Positions 27,095-35,165 are shown, numbered from the stretch's first letter. The stretch: DNA of 64,000 bases from Chitinophaga silvisoli (GCF_003412465.1 NZ_QTJV01000002.1:558001-622000); one strand, 5' to 3'. Notes: a model not told the origin generated them from the sequence alone. Numbers and translations: made by a program.

Positions 27095-27646
27095 ATGATC
27101 AGGTACGGCAGTATAGCACTAGTAATCTTGGCCCTGGCCATTGGAGGCTATGTTTTACTTGCCTACAAATTCGACACGATTATAGTATATGACAGGGAAG
27201 CAGCATACACCACTGTTGGCAGACATCTGTCAGTACAGCCTGAATTCATGATCAATGCCAACCAGGAAGTGCGGGTGAATATCAACTTCGAAGATGTACA
27301 CGAATCCGCCTTGCTGAAAAACCTGGAAGTAAGTCTTACACCAGCGGGAGATACCACTAAAACCATTCCGCTACTTTCTGTTACTGTCAGCGATTGCAAT
27401 CCTGGTAAAGGAGCTACCACATTCACTGACCTTTCTGAAAACTGTAAGCTGCTGCAACCCGGGTATTCTACTCCAACCAAATCTTTCACATTCGCCTTTG
27501 ATGCGAATACCGTGCGCCGGAATGCTTATCTCGTCAGGATACGGGGTGACATTAATACTGATGGCAGCAATGCTGTAACTCCGTTCGCAAAGGAGATCAG
27601 TATCGAGAAGGAAACAGTGCTACGGGAAAGAAGCTGGTTGTATTAA
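27095..27646 (+). CDS. Membrane-anchored hypothetical protein (183 aa)
   Basis: The protein has one N-terminal transmembrane helix (residues 5-25, SIALVILALAIGGYVLLAY) followed by about 155 predicted beta-rich residues, probably periplasmic, with two cysteines (VSDCNPG and SENCKLL). No family is recognised. The gene is divergent from the WYL regulator and stands alone before a 250-bp gap. Confidence 0.7.
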   Translation: MIRYGSIALVILALAIGGYVLLAYKFDTIIVYDREAAYTTVGRHLSVQPEFMINANQEVRVNINFEDVHESALLKNLEVSLTPAGDTTKTIPLLSVTVSDCNPGKGATTFTDLSENCKLLQPGYSTPTKSFTFAFDANTVRRNAYLVRIRGDINTDGSNAVTPFAKEISIEKETVLRERSWLY

Positions 27647-27746
27647 ACACGAACGATTCCTATGCCTATAAAAAACCCGATTTTGAAATTATTCCAATCT
27701 ATCCTATGACAACTACGCAGGTATTCTCTACTTTTCCTTCAATATC

Positions 27747-27780
27747 TGATCGGCGACCTGACCTGCCAGGGCGCCGATCA
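27747..27780. repeat. Long hairpin downstream of the 183-residue gene
   Basis: TGATCGGCG (27747-27755) pairs with CGCCGATCA (27772-27780), and an inner CCTG/CAGG pair extends the stem. It could act as a bidirectional terminator between the convergent genes, though it lacks a T-run. The rest of the 250-bp gap has no clear gene. Confidence 0.5.
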
Positions 27781-27902
27781 GCCTGGTAGGTATCACACAT
27801 CTGACCAGCGCAAAGGCAGCGCTAACTTCAGGCTGCTGAATTCAACACCAATTACCCGGCGGGCCACTGATTGCCAGTACAGCCGGAAGCTTGTTTCCCT
27901 TA

Positions 27903-28961
27903 TTAGTGTTTGTAGAACTCTGTTCTGATTGTAACCAGCAATTCATTGGTTTTTGCTTCATCCGGCATCTCCTGCAGATCAGATTGTTCATAAAGCTGCT
28001 CTATACGATCCAGTTTTTCATCAACCATCTCCAGGAGATCCTTGTATTCAAAACCTCCTCCCTTTATTTTCAGGAGGAAATCCCTGTCCGGTCTTTCCAC
28101 AATCACCTTTTTATGTACCGCAATTTCTTCCGCCATATTCAGGAGGCGGAAAGTATGCATCATATTCTTTGCATCATAGTTCTTGCCATGGGACAGCGTA
28201 TTCTGGAACCTTACATCGTTCCTGTTTTCTACCCATTCCCGGTATTCCCTGTACTCACGACAATAAACAGAGTAGCCATCTTTATTGAACTGCATGACAG
28301 CAACAGGGGAGAGGCCTTTCGGAATGCTGCTCACGCGAACATCATTGGCATCATCGCCGGACACGATTCCTTTTAGTGATGCACCCGGCTGGTGATAGAT
28401 AAGGTATACATCTCTAAAATGCGGTACACTGGTAAGACCACAGTCTTCCTGTCGAAAGTGATACTTTTCTAACCATGTAGCAAGCGGTATGCTTCCGTTT
28501 TCGTCAATAACGTAACAGAATTCGGGAACCGCCTTTCTCTCTTTCTCAGCAGGGCGGTTGATCATTTTATTCAGACCTTTTGCCTTTTTGATTTGTGAAG
28601 CAGCATAACCGGCGAAGGTATCCTTACATAATTTAGAAAGAAAATCTTCCGGCTTGATCAGCTCCATGAGCGGATGCCGGAAGAGTACACAGCTTTCCGG
28701 CGTACCGAGCAACTCCAGTATATTAGGATTATTCTTTTGTAAGAGTTCCAGGAATCTGCCTATTTCAAAATATACTTCATCGTTAGTCGCATTGTAAACC
28801 TGTGGGGTATAGGTAAAACCATACAATTCCTGCTGAGGTAAAACATAAATACCTTTCAGGTCAGTATCTGAAGTGGCAGAATGCAGTTGTTGGGAGCGAC
28901 TGCCGCTGATGGCCTTCAACAACAGGTGTTGCGGCTCATTCATTAATTGCTCAAAAGTCAT
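27903..28961 (-). CDS. RlaP-type nucleotidyltransferase, larger paralogue
   Basis: A predicted DNA polymerase beta-superfamily nucleotidyltransferase of about 352 residues. The ATG at 28961 is preferred over 29009 because it gives the compact N-terminus MTFEQLMNEPQHLLLKAISG, and it overlaps the stop of the preceding gene by 11 bp. The nucleotide-binding motif is GSRSQQLHSATSDTDLKGIYV, with the DxD metal-binding pair. The family (RlaP, YcgL-like) is linked in other genomes to RNA ligation and repair. Substrate is unknown; tRNA or another RNA is the family-based guess. Confidence 0.78.
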   Translation of the reverse strand: MTFEQLMNEPQHLLLKAISGSRSQQLHSATSDTDLKGIYVLPQQELYGFTYTPQVYNATNDEVYFEIGRFLELLQKNNPNILELLGTPESCVLFRHPLMELIKPEDFLSKLCKDTFAGYAASQIKKAKGLNKMINRPAEKERKAVPEFCYVIDENGSIPLATWLEKYHFRQEDCGLTSVPHFRDVYLIYHQPGASLKGIVSGDDANDVRVSSIPKGLSPVAVMQFNKDGYSVYCREYREYREWVENRNDVRFQNTLSHGKNYDAKNMMHTFRLLNMAEEIAVHKKVIVERPDRDFLLKIKGGGFEYKDLLEMVDEKLDRIEQLYEQSDLQEMPDEAKTNELLVTIRTEFYKH

Positions 28962-29715
28962 AGTTACGGATGTATTTTCTGAACAGCGTATCCAGTTCAA
29001 TAGTATCATTCTTCAAAGGCGGCAGTGCTGCTGCCTTTTCATTACAATACTGAATGGTATCAGCTATCCATTGTTGAAGGGGCATAACAGGCGGGATCAT
29101 TGTCTTCTCGTCTGCCGCCTGTTTTTGTACCAGCAATGCATCAATGCTTGCCTGCCACTGCGTATCGGTAATCAGGGTCCTCAGTATATGAAATTCCATA
29201 GGAGGTACCTGTTTCTTTTCCACAATCCACTTAGCGGCGAGTAATGGACGCAAAGCATAGAAGTACTTTTTGATCCTGACTTGTTCCCCCTGTAAGTCAT
29301 TCTCAAATGTATTTTTTGCCATGGAAATGTAGTGGTGACAACCGGCTCTGCCGGAAAAGTATTTCTCAGACAATTTTAGTAAATCTGTTTTCAGCTCCTC
29401 GCTTGGAATATAGTGTATAGGTGATTGCACCCATTCATACAAGGGTGCATTTGACTTCAAAAAAAGCTGCAATGCTTTACGTAAATCCCAACCACCGATG
29501 TCGAGCACTTCATTTACCGGCAACTCAATAACATCTTTCCTTTCGGCTATACTCAGGTAATCATTTAACGGACGGATGTAAATAAAACGAACATCAAAGT
29601 CGCTGTCAGGCGAGGCAAACCCCCATGCTCTACTACCTGACTCACAGGCATATATGATTTTTACACCCTGACTTTTTTCAATCATTGACAATTTCTCTGC
29701 GATGATAGTTCTCAT
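28951..29715 (-). CDS. RlaP-type nucleotidyltransferase, YcgL-like
   Basis: This 254-residue protein has the clear RlaP signature CESGSRAWGFASPDSDFDVRFIYIR near the N-terminus: GS, then the DSDFD metal ligands. IEKSQGVKIIYACESGS precedes it, and later helices (KALQLFLKSNAPLYEWVQSPI and KKYFYALRPLLAAKWI) fit the family. It is the first gene of a two-gene minus-strand operon with the larger paralogue, overlapping it by 11 bp. It is divergent from a short transcript at 29847-30011. The tRNA and the YkuK-like gene lie beyond. Confidence 0.88.
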   Translation of the reverse strand: MRTIIAEKLSMIEKSQGVKIIYACESGSRAWGFASPDSDFDVRFIYIRPLNDYLSIAERKDVIELPVNEVLDIGGWDLRKALQLFLKSNAPLYEWVQSPIHYIPSEELKTDLLKLSEKYFSGRAGCHHYISMAKNTFENDLQGEQVRIKKYFYALRPLLAAKWIVEKKQVPPMEFHILRTLITDTQWQASIDALLVQKQAADEKTMIPPVMPLQQWIADTIQYCNEKAAALPPLKNDTIELDTLFRKYIRNYDF

Positions 29716-29808
29716 TTTTTTTCTTGCATTTTCAGGTCAACAACAATTTAGTTTTCTGTTAATTAGCTACAGGAAAGCAATTCAAGCTAAAAAAATCTTT
29801 TGAAATAT

Positions 29809-29840
29809 TTGTGTAGAATGAAAAATTTATTTCATCTTTG
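29809..29840 (+). promoter_or_regulatory. Candidate promoter for the 27-residue peptide transcript
   Basis: TTG (29809-29811), a 21-bp gap and CATCTTTG (29833-29840) resemble the Bacteroidota sigma factor pattern TTG / TAnnTTTG with one mismatch in the -7 box. Transcription would start near 29847, 25 bp before the ATG of the small ORF. Confidence 0.5.
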
Positions 29841-29871
29841 CATCGACAAAAATTATTTAAACAATTCACAT

Positions 29872-29955
29872 ATGCAGCACCTCGTATTAAAAAATATAGA
29901 CACAGTCGGTCCATGGATCGGCACCGTCCGCGGGGAGTGTTATGTCACGAAGTAG
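29872..29955 (+). CDS. Putative 27-residue peptide, MQHLVLKNIDTVGPWIGTVR...
   Basis: A short frame from ATG 29872 to TAG 29953-29955. It has a promoter-like sequence 32 bp upstream and its own hairpin terminator 28 bp downstream, making a transcript of about 165 nt. Features are GPWIG and RGECY, with one cysteine. It resembles no family I know. It lies divergent from the two nucleotidyltransferases and upstream of the UAU tRNA. It could be a small protein or leader peptide, or the transcript may act as RNA. Confidence 0.4.
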   Translation: MQHLVLKNIDTVGPWIGTVRGECYVTK

Positions 29956-29983
29956 TACAATAAACTAATTCAATATAACAAGA

Positions 29984-30011
29984 GCCCTGCAAGGAATTGC
30001 GGGGCTTTTTT
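29984..30011 (+). terminator. Terminator of the short transcript
   Basis: GCCCTGC (29984-29990) pairs with GCGGGGC (29999-30005), with one G-U wobble, around an 8-nt loop, followed by six T residues. Confidence 0.85.
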
Positions 30012-30272
30012 CATTTTAAACCGACAAAAACTAATGCGCATGCAAATGCAGTTGATATCCATACAATTCACTATGCTAGCCGGTCTACAGAGATCAGGCA
30101 TAGGGGAGGCGTGTGCAAAAATGTCAACAGTTGGAAAAAGTGGGAGTATTGGATTTGGAGCACCAGTTAGTAGTGATTGTAAAGATAATTATGATAGCGA
30201 GCGCGAGCCGGAAATATATCAACGACCTAGTTATATCTGGACATAATTAAACATTATGTGTTCAGCAAAAAG
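30012..30272. other. Unassigned 260-bp stretch between two terminators
   Basis: A 70-residue frame starts at 30034 (ends 30246), but its composition is poor and it has no recognisable motif. The stretch lies between the terminator at 30011 and that at 30273, so it may be a separate transcript, possibly a small RNA. I cannot support a function. Confidence 0.4.
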
Positions 30273-30306
30273 AACCCGGTCGTCATCAAACGACCGGGTT
30301 TTTTTA
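30273..30306 (+). terminator. Strong terminator just before the UAU tRNA
   Basis: AACCCGGTCG (30273-30282) pairs perfectly with CGACCGGGTT (30291-30300) around an 8-nt loop, followed by a T-run. It separates the upstream unit from the tRNA 11 bp later. Confidence 0.9.
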
Positions 30307-30316
30307 TGCCCTTTAC

Positions 30317-30389
30317 TGGCTTGTGGCGCAATGGTTAGCGCGGTTGCCTTATACGCAAACGGTTACTGGTTCAAGTCCAGTCAGGCCAA
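30317..30389 (+). tRNA. tRNA with anticodon UAU (Ile, AUA codon)
   Basis: A full cloverleaf folds. The acceptor is TGGCTTG (30317-30323) with CAGGCCA (30382-30388), including one G-U. The D-stem is GCGC/GCGC with an 8-nt loop containing GG. The anticodon stem is GTTGC/GCAAA with a G-A mismatch at the top pair and the 7-nt loop CTTATAC, giving TAT. The variable loop is CGGTT and the T-stem ACTGG/CCAGT has loop TTCAAGT. The discriminator is A and no CCA is encoded. UAU is rare in bacteria, which normally read AUA with a lysidine-modified CAU tRNA. It sits 50 bp before the YkuK-like gene. Confidence 0.8.
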
Positions 30390-30439
30390 CAAACAAGAAC
30401 TTAAAAAAGTAAAACGCAAACAACAAACATGACATAGCC

Positions 30440-30925
30440 ATGGAAACTGTAAGAAGCTGGAGAAGGCTCAATGGAATGGAAATAAAAAGCCCCATCGAAG
30501 ATGAAATAGAAAGCGTACTCGCTGCCGAAACCGGCGATGGCAATGCACTGAAAGTGTGCATCGGTACGGATAGTCAGAAGAAGGGAAAGATCGTGGAATT
30601 CGCCACCGTGATCGTTTTCCTGCGGAAAGGGAAGGGAGGATTCATGTATATACTGACTGACACTTCTCACCGCAAGATGAGTATAAAGGAAAGGATGCTC
30701 GCAGAAGTAGGCAAGAGTATAGAGGTTGCTTATTCACTGTGTCATCTCTTTACTAAATACGGTGTAGATATGGAGGTTCACGCCGACATCAATACGAATC
30801 CAGCTTTTAAAAGTAACGATGCGCTGAAAGAGGCAATGGGTTATATCACAGGAATGGGTTTTTCATTCCGGGCTAAACCACATGCTTTTGCAAGTACAAG
30901 TTGTGCGAATAAAATTGTTCATTAA
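30440..30925 (+). CDS. YkuK/DUF458-type RNase H-like protein
   Basis: This 161-residue protein matches the DUF458 (RNase H-like, Bacillus YkuK) family by KVCIGTDSQKKGKIVEFATVIVFL, where the Asp of GTDSQ is the first metal ligand, the HADINTNP segment and the C-terminal KPHAFASTSCANK block. The length is typical and the gene looks complete. Whether it is an active nuclease is unknown. It is encoded 50 bp after the UAU tRNA on the same strand, so the two may share a transcript. Confidence 0.8.
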   Translation: METVRSWRRLNGMEIKSPIEDEIESVLAAETGDGNALKVCIGTDSQKKGKIVEFATVIVFLRKGKGGFMYILTDTSHRKMSIKERMLAEVGKSIEVAYSLCHLFTKYGVDMEVHADINTNPAFKSNDALKEAMGYITGMGFSFRAKPHAFASTSCANKIVH

Positions 30926-30969
30926 TCAATTCAATATAATGATCTACCTAACTAACTTTATTTATGTAG

Positions 30970-31176
30970 ACCTTAGTTTCGGAGAAAACGAAACAGTTGA
31001 TAAACTTACTGCCAGGAACGGATCTGACCCCAGATCAACTGATGGATCCAAGCTGGCGCCAACAAGCACGCACTGGGGTGCAAGCCTTGTTGATAACGGT
31101 GGAGTACCAATACCCGAAGGGTATAGGACTCTACCTATCCCCAGGTGGTCTGGATAGAAGTTTATCAGGCAAGTAA
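30970..31176 (+). pseudogene. Possible gene remnant (68 codons, no start)
   Basis: A frame open from a TAG at 30967 to TAA at 31174 reads as protein-like (LPGTDLTPDQLMDPSW, then VQALLITVEYQYPKGIG). It has no start codon before an internal ATG at 31042 and overlaps another frame at 30882-31157. It looks like the C-terminal part of a decayed gene, but I do not recognise the family. Confidence 0.3.
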
Positions 31177-31221
31177 TTTCACTTCACCTTTAAAATAAGT
31201 ACTACTTATATGGTGTATGGT

Positions 31222-31268
31222 CTGAATTTCGGTACCAATATCCCGTAAGATATTGGGCCGGAATTCAG
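31222..31268. repeat. Long near-perfect hairpin upstream of the carboxylesterase
   Basis: The arms 31222-31242 and 31249-31268 pair over 20 positions with two G-U wobbles and one bulged A, leaving a 6-nt loop (CCGTAA). No T-run follows. It may be a structured leader element for the esterase gene or a relic. The rest of 31177-31444 shows no gene. Confidence 0.55.
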
Positions 31269-31444
31269 GGCCTTTGCCAAAGCGAAATGATTGCCTCCCA
31301 TTATAATGTTGATGCTACTGCCAATGCAAACCGTTGGAGTGGTAATTTTTTTTGTCTAAGAAATCCATATACGCCGGCAAGAAAGTTTATTTCAATCGCG
31401 TTCATTTATTGCGTACTTTAAATTTACATTATAACCCGAGCAAT

Positions 31445-33079
31445 ATGAAAAGAGTTCTTTTGACACTAGCTGTACTGGTACAATTGGCCTCTCTGAATTC
31501 ATTTAGTCAGATAAAAGATCAGATTACCACCCACAATGGTATCGTTCAGGGAGTACGGGAACCGGGATCATCTATTTTAATCTTCAAAGGCATACCTTAT
31601 GCCGAACCACCTGTTGGCCCTCTCAGATGGAAAGAGCCACAACCCGCTAAAAACTGGAAAGGCATCCGCAAAGCCGATCACTTTGGTCACAATGCCATGC
31701 AAAAAAACATCTTTGGCGATATGTCGTTCCGCTCCTCAGGCATGAGCGAAGATTGCCTCTACCTCAATGTCTGGACCCCGTCCAAAACAGGTAAAGAAAA
31801 ACTGCCCGTATTAGTTTACTTCTATGGCGGCGGCCTCGCTGCCGGTGATGGCTCTGAACCCCGTTACGATGGTGCCAGCATGGCAAAAAAAGGCATTGTA
31901 GCCGTTACTATCAACTATCGCCTTGGTATCTTCGGATTCTTCTCGCATCCGGACCTTACTAAGGAATCCCCTCATCATACTTCCGGCAACTACGGCTACC
32001 TGGATCAGCATGCTGCCCTGGAATGGGTACGTGACAATATCGCGGCTTTTGGTGGCGACCCCGCCAAAGTCACCATTGCAGGTGAATCCGCAGGCTCTAT
32101 ATCCGTATCCGTACAAATGGCCTCCCCACTGTCCAAAGGACTCATTGCAGGCGCAATAGGGGAGAGTGGCGCTGCCATCAACCCGACCCTGTACCCTGTA
32201 CCACTGGCAGAAGCAGAAGCACACGGTACCGCCTTCGCTGAAAAAATGAACGCTAATACTCTGGAGGCCCTCAGAGCTATTCCCGCAGAAAAATTGCTGG
32301 ATTCCGTTTTCTCTGTAGCTACTCCTTACTCCTCCGCCACCATCGATGGCTACCTCATTCCCCGCTCACTGCCAGAGATCTTCGAAGCAGGCGAACAGGC
32401 ACAGGTTCCCCTCCTGGTTGGATGGAACTCCGCAGAAGTACCGTTTCAGGCAATCATGAGAGCAGAAGCCCCTACACCTGACAACTATAAAAAGATCCTG
32501 AACCAGACCTTCGGCGATAAAGCCGCTGGCATCCTGGAACTCTATCCTGCCCGCAGTGAAGAGGAAACTATCCGCTCCGCCACAGCATTAGCCAGCGACC
32601 GTTTTATTGTTTATAGCACCTGGAAATGGGCTGACTTACATGCTAAAAACAGTAACCAGCCCGTATACCGGTATGTATTCTCCCGTATTCGTCCGGCTAT
32701 GACCCCTAAAATGGGCAATGCAACGCCTGGCCTGGCCGGAGGTGTGCAGAAAGGAAATAACGCAAAGCCAGCCCCTCCTAAATATCCTGCGGTAGGAGCC
32801 TCTCACGCATCTGAAATTGAATATGCCCTGGGCAACCTTTATAGCAATAAAGTATATGCCTGGACGGCTGACGATTACAAAGTATCCGCTACCATGCTGG
32901 ACTACTTTGCCAATTTCGTTAAAACCGGCAACCCCAATGGCAATGGCCTCCCGCAATGGGAACCCATCACCAAAAACAGCAAGCGAATCAACTATATGGA
33001 TATCAACGTAACAAGTGAACAGAAAGAAGAAACCGACAGAGCCAGATACCTTTTCTTAGATAAGTTGTACATGAAATAA
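31445..33079 (+). CDS. Secreted type-B carboxylesterase
   Basis: The ATG at 31445 is chosen over 31352 because it starts a normal signal peptide, MKRVLLTLAVLVQLASLNSF. The mature protein matches the carboxylesterase type B family: IPYAEPPVGPLRWKEP, the EDCLYLNVWTP disulphide region and GESAGSISV with the nucleophile Ser. A Glu in the middle (ASEIEYALG region) and a C-terminal His complete the triad in the family, though the His position is not certain here. It hydrolyses ester bonds, substrate unknown. Confidence 0.92.
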   Translation: MKRVLLTLAVLVQLASLNSFSQIKDQITTHNGIVQGVREPGSSILIFKGIPYAEPPVGPLRWKEPQPAKNWKGIRKADHFGHNAMQKNIFGDMSFRSSGMSEDCLYLNVWTPSKTGKEKLPVLVYFYGGGLAAGDGSEPRYDGASMAKKGIVAVTINYRLGIFGFFSHPDLTKESPHHTSGNYGYLDQHAALEWVRDNIAAFGGDPAKVTIAGESAGSISVSVQMASPLSKGLIAGAIGESGAAINPTLYPVPLAEAEAHGTAFAEKMNANTLEALRAIPAEKLLDSVFSVATPYSSATIDGYLIPRSLPEIFEAGEQAQVPLLVGWNSAEVPFQAIMRAEAPTPDNYKKILNQTFGDKAAGILELYPARSEEETIRSATALASDRFIVYSTWKWADLHAKNSNQPVYRYVFSRIRPAMTPKMGNATPGLAGGVQKGNNAKPAPPKYPAVGASHASEIEYALGNLYSNKVYAWTADDYKVSATMLDYFANFVKTGNPNGNGLPQWEPITKNSKRINYMDINVTSEQKEETDRARYLFLDKLYMK

Positions 33080-33179
33080 AAAGAAGCCGTATTGAAAGTA
33101 ACTGATGGAAAGAGAGGTCATTTATTTAATTCTCTGGCTATTCAGATCACTTTTGATACGGCCCCTTTATCTTCGCGCC

Positions 33180-33929
33180 ATGAAATTCCTCTACCTGCTG
33201 CCTTTCTTTGGAATCCTCATAGCCTGTGGACACACTTCCAACCCTCCGGAAGAAGTATTCTCATTCGATTATGAACTGCTGGAAAACCTATATCATCAGA
33301 GTGATTCTGTCATTGTACACGGCGATACCGTAGAGACAATCTGCTACGCTTTGGATACAACTGCCATACAAACGGGAATTTTTGCCTATATGCAGCACGA
33401 TTTTGAGATTTATGCCCCTCCGAAGCTGATTGTACTCACAAGAAGGGCACAGGCCCTTAAAAGCCAGGGAAAAGATGCAACAGATGCTTTCAGGGAAATT
33501 GCTGCTGACTATCCCGCTGAACTGGAAGAACGCCTCTATGAGACTTCAGATATGAACGACTATTGCCAGATCTCTGTCAATACAGCCATACTGGGCGCTT
33601 ATGCCAATGAGCAACTCAAAGAAATTGACTCCGCCATCAGGATCTTACAACCACAATTGGATAACGTGGAGTCATGGAGCTCGAGAATCCACGAAATGTA
33701 CATCAGGCTATGTGTGCAGCGCTATGGCAAAGAAAGAGTCATACAGGAGCTGGAAAATTGTAAAACAACGCTACAGCATACAGACACACAACCGGAAATT
33801 GCCGAATGGGCAGTGACAGTATTTGGGGCCAGGATAGGGGATACAGGCATGAATGGAATGACACCCGAAGAAGCTGAAGCCTCTATCGATGAAATAGTGA
33901 TTAATGATATCTGTAAACTGGTGAATTAA
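33180..33929 (+). CDS. Putative lipoprotein, hypothetical (249 aa)
   Basis: The start at ATG 33180 gives MKFLYLLPFFGILIACGHTS, a lipoprotein signal with lipobox IACG. The longer frame from 33105 lacks a signal peptide. The mature part is helical and Glu-rich with TPR-like character, but no domain is recognised. It follows the carboxylesterase by about 100 bp. Confidence 0.7.
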   Translation: MKFLYLLPFFGILIACGHTSNPPEEVFSFDYELLENLYHQSDSVIVHGDTVETICYALDTTAIQTGIFAYMQHDFEIYAPPKLIVLTRRAQALKSQGKDATDAFREIAADYPAELEERLYETSDMNDYCQISVNTAILGAYANEQLKEIDSAIRILQPQLDNVESWSSRIHEMYIRLCVQRYGKERVIQELENCKTTLQHTDTQPEIAEWAVTVFGARIGDTGMNGMTPEEAEASIDEIVINDICKLVN

Positions 33930-33931
33930 AC

Positions 33932-34591
33932 TCAGGCATCCTCGAACGAGGTCCCTTTCAACCAATATCCATACCCTTCAATCGCCATCCACAATTCCTT
34001 CTTTACACGCAAAAATTCCGGTGTATCAATCTCACCATTCAAACGTCTTTCTTCCAGCACTTCCAGATCCAGTTTCTTTTGTTTGCGTTTATAGGCATAT
34101 TCGTACATTTCTGCATCCTTTCTCCTTTTTTCAATGTACGCCTCAGATAGCAAATAAGGATTAGGTTGGTCGGTGATCCTTTCCAGCGTATATCCGCCTC
34201 TTTCTATGCCTATAAACTGACGGTATTGAAAAGTAGGTTTTTGTCGTACGAACATCTCATAACCATCACTGGTAAATGACAAATCGCCATTACGGGTCAC
34301 AATGGTCCAGCGATCATCTGATTTTTCAATATAGTCTATCTGAAAGCCATCGCTCCTCACCACATCCATATCGAATCTCAGGTCCCTGATCTGCTTAAAT
34401 ACAAGGGTACATGGAGCTATCCAGAAAGTAGGTATAAAACCTTTCAGCTCCGGTTCATTCCTGTTGAAAATATAATCAAGATCCAATTCCAGATCCCCTG
34501 TCATGGCCATCTCGTATATCGACACACCACGCCAGTTCATCTTATCAAAATCAGCCGCTGTCCAGATTGACTTTTCTAAAATATAATCCAT
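33932..34591 (-). CDS. Hypothetical soluble protein (219 aa)
   Basis: A soluble acidic protein with no signal peptide or membrane helix. The N-terminal 130 residues look beta-rich (ELKGFIPTFWIAPCTLVFKQIRDLRFD), as in immunity-type or DUF-type proteins of Bacteroidota. The C-terminus is a charged helix (KRRKDAEMYEYAYKRKQKK). It is convergent with the upstream lipoprotein gene by 3 bp. No family is assigned. Confidence 0.65.
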   Translation of the reverse strand: MDYILEKSIWTAADFDKMNWRGVSIYEMAMTGDLELDLDYIFNRNEPELKGFIPTFWIAPCTLVFKQIRDLRFDMDVVRSDGFQIDYIEKSDDRWTIVTRNGDLSFTSDGYEMFVRQKPTFQYRQFIGIERGGYTLERITDQPNPYLLSEAYIEKRRKDAEMYEYAYKRKQKKLDLEVLEERRLNGEIDTPEFLRVKKELWMAIEGYGYWLKGTSFEDA

Positions 34592-34618
34592 GCTGTATAT
34601 TACATAAAAATTACCCCT

Positions 34619-35041
34619 TTGATAAAAAAATTACTTGCCCGGCCCTACCACCTGTTTTTGCTGATAGCAATTGTGTTGTTTGTAGTCTCTTTTTTTCATT
34701 TCAACACCAGCCTGGATATCCATCTGCACGATACCTATTACATCATTGCTATTCGCACACTCTACCAGGGCTTTGCCATCATCTTTTGGCTTCTATGGAC
34801 AATCTATCATTTTACCTATCGTTTTTTATACGGCAATATTTTAATCTGGTCACATCTGATCCTTACCCTCATTTTTATACCAATATTTACGATTATTGCC
34901 AACTATCAATTTCTCGTCTTTGACGACTTCAGTCGTTATATGGTAGTCGTTCGATTAGCCGCTGGCACCATCATCGCAGGCCAATGTACCTACCCAATAA
35001 ATCTCATAACAGGGTTAATAAAACATCACTCCAGGACATAA
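34619..35041 (+). CDS. Small four-helix membrane protein with a COX1-like motif
   Basis: A 140-residue protein from a TTG start at 34619, with about four hydrophobic segments (residues 8-27, 42-66, 72-98 and 107-125). DIHLHDTYYIIA at 33-44 recalls the DIxxHDTYFVVAHFH segment of heme-copper oxidase subunit I, but the following histidines are missing. It is too short to be an oxidase subunit. It is divergent from the 219-residue gene. Function unknown. Confidence 0.65.
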   Translation: MIKKLLARPYHLFLLIAIVLFVVSFFHFNTSLDIHLHDTYYIIAIRTLYQGFAIIFWLLWTIYHFTYRFLYGNILIWSHLILTLIFIPIFTIIANYQFLVFDDFSRYMVVVRLAAGTIIAGQCTYPINLITGLIKHHSRT

Positions 35042-35049
35042 CTTCCATA

Positions 35050-35160
35050 AGGTTTCTATAAGCGTTGTTTAAGCATTCTATATTCATTCTATAATCGTTC
35101 TATAAGCTTTCTTTAATGCTTCTATATCGCTATAAGGGCGCTTCGCCTATTCTTCTATAT
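35050..35160. repeat. Degenerate TTCTATA repeat
   Basis: TTCTATA-type words recur about every 12-14 bp between 35050 and 35155 (for example near 35055, 35078, 35089, 35098, 35128 and 35150). The stretch has no ORF and lies between a convergent gene pair. Confidence 0.5.
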
Positions 35161-35165
35161 CCCAA

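Noticed and set aside
27721..27900. A short minus-strand frame ending in a glycine-rich helix (LIGALAGQVADQILKEK)
   Set aside because: It has no start codon and spans the strong hairpin at 27747-27780, so it is more likely a chance frame.
30034..30246. A 70-codon plus-strand frame between the two terminators of the RlaP/tRNA locus
   Set aside because: Composition is low in hydrophobic-charge balance, there is no motif or start context, and the stretch is bounded by terminators, so I keep it as unassigned rather than a gene.
30882..31157. A 91-codon plus-strand frame after the YkuK gene
   Set aside because: Its start lies inside the YkuK gene and another frame over the same stretch reads more like protein; it may be the remnant in the wrong frame.
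35050..35160. A possible tRNA or small RNA in the TTCTATA-rich stretch
   Set aside because: No cloverleaf or stable fold is seen; the pattern is a simple degenerate repeat.
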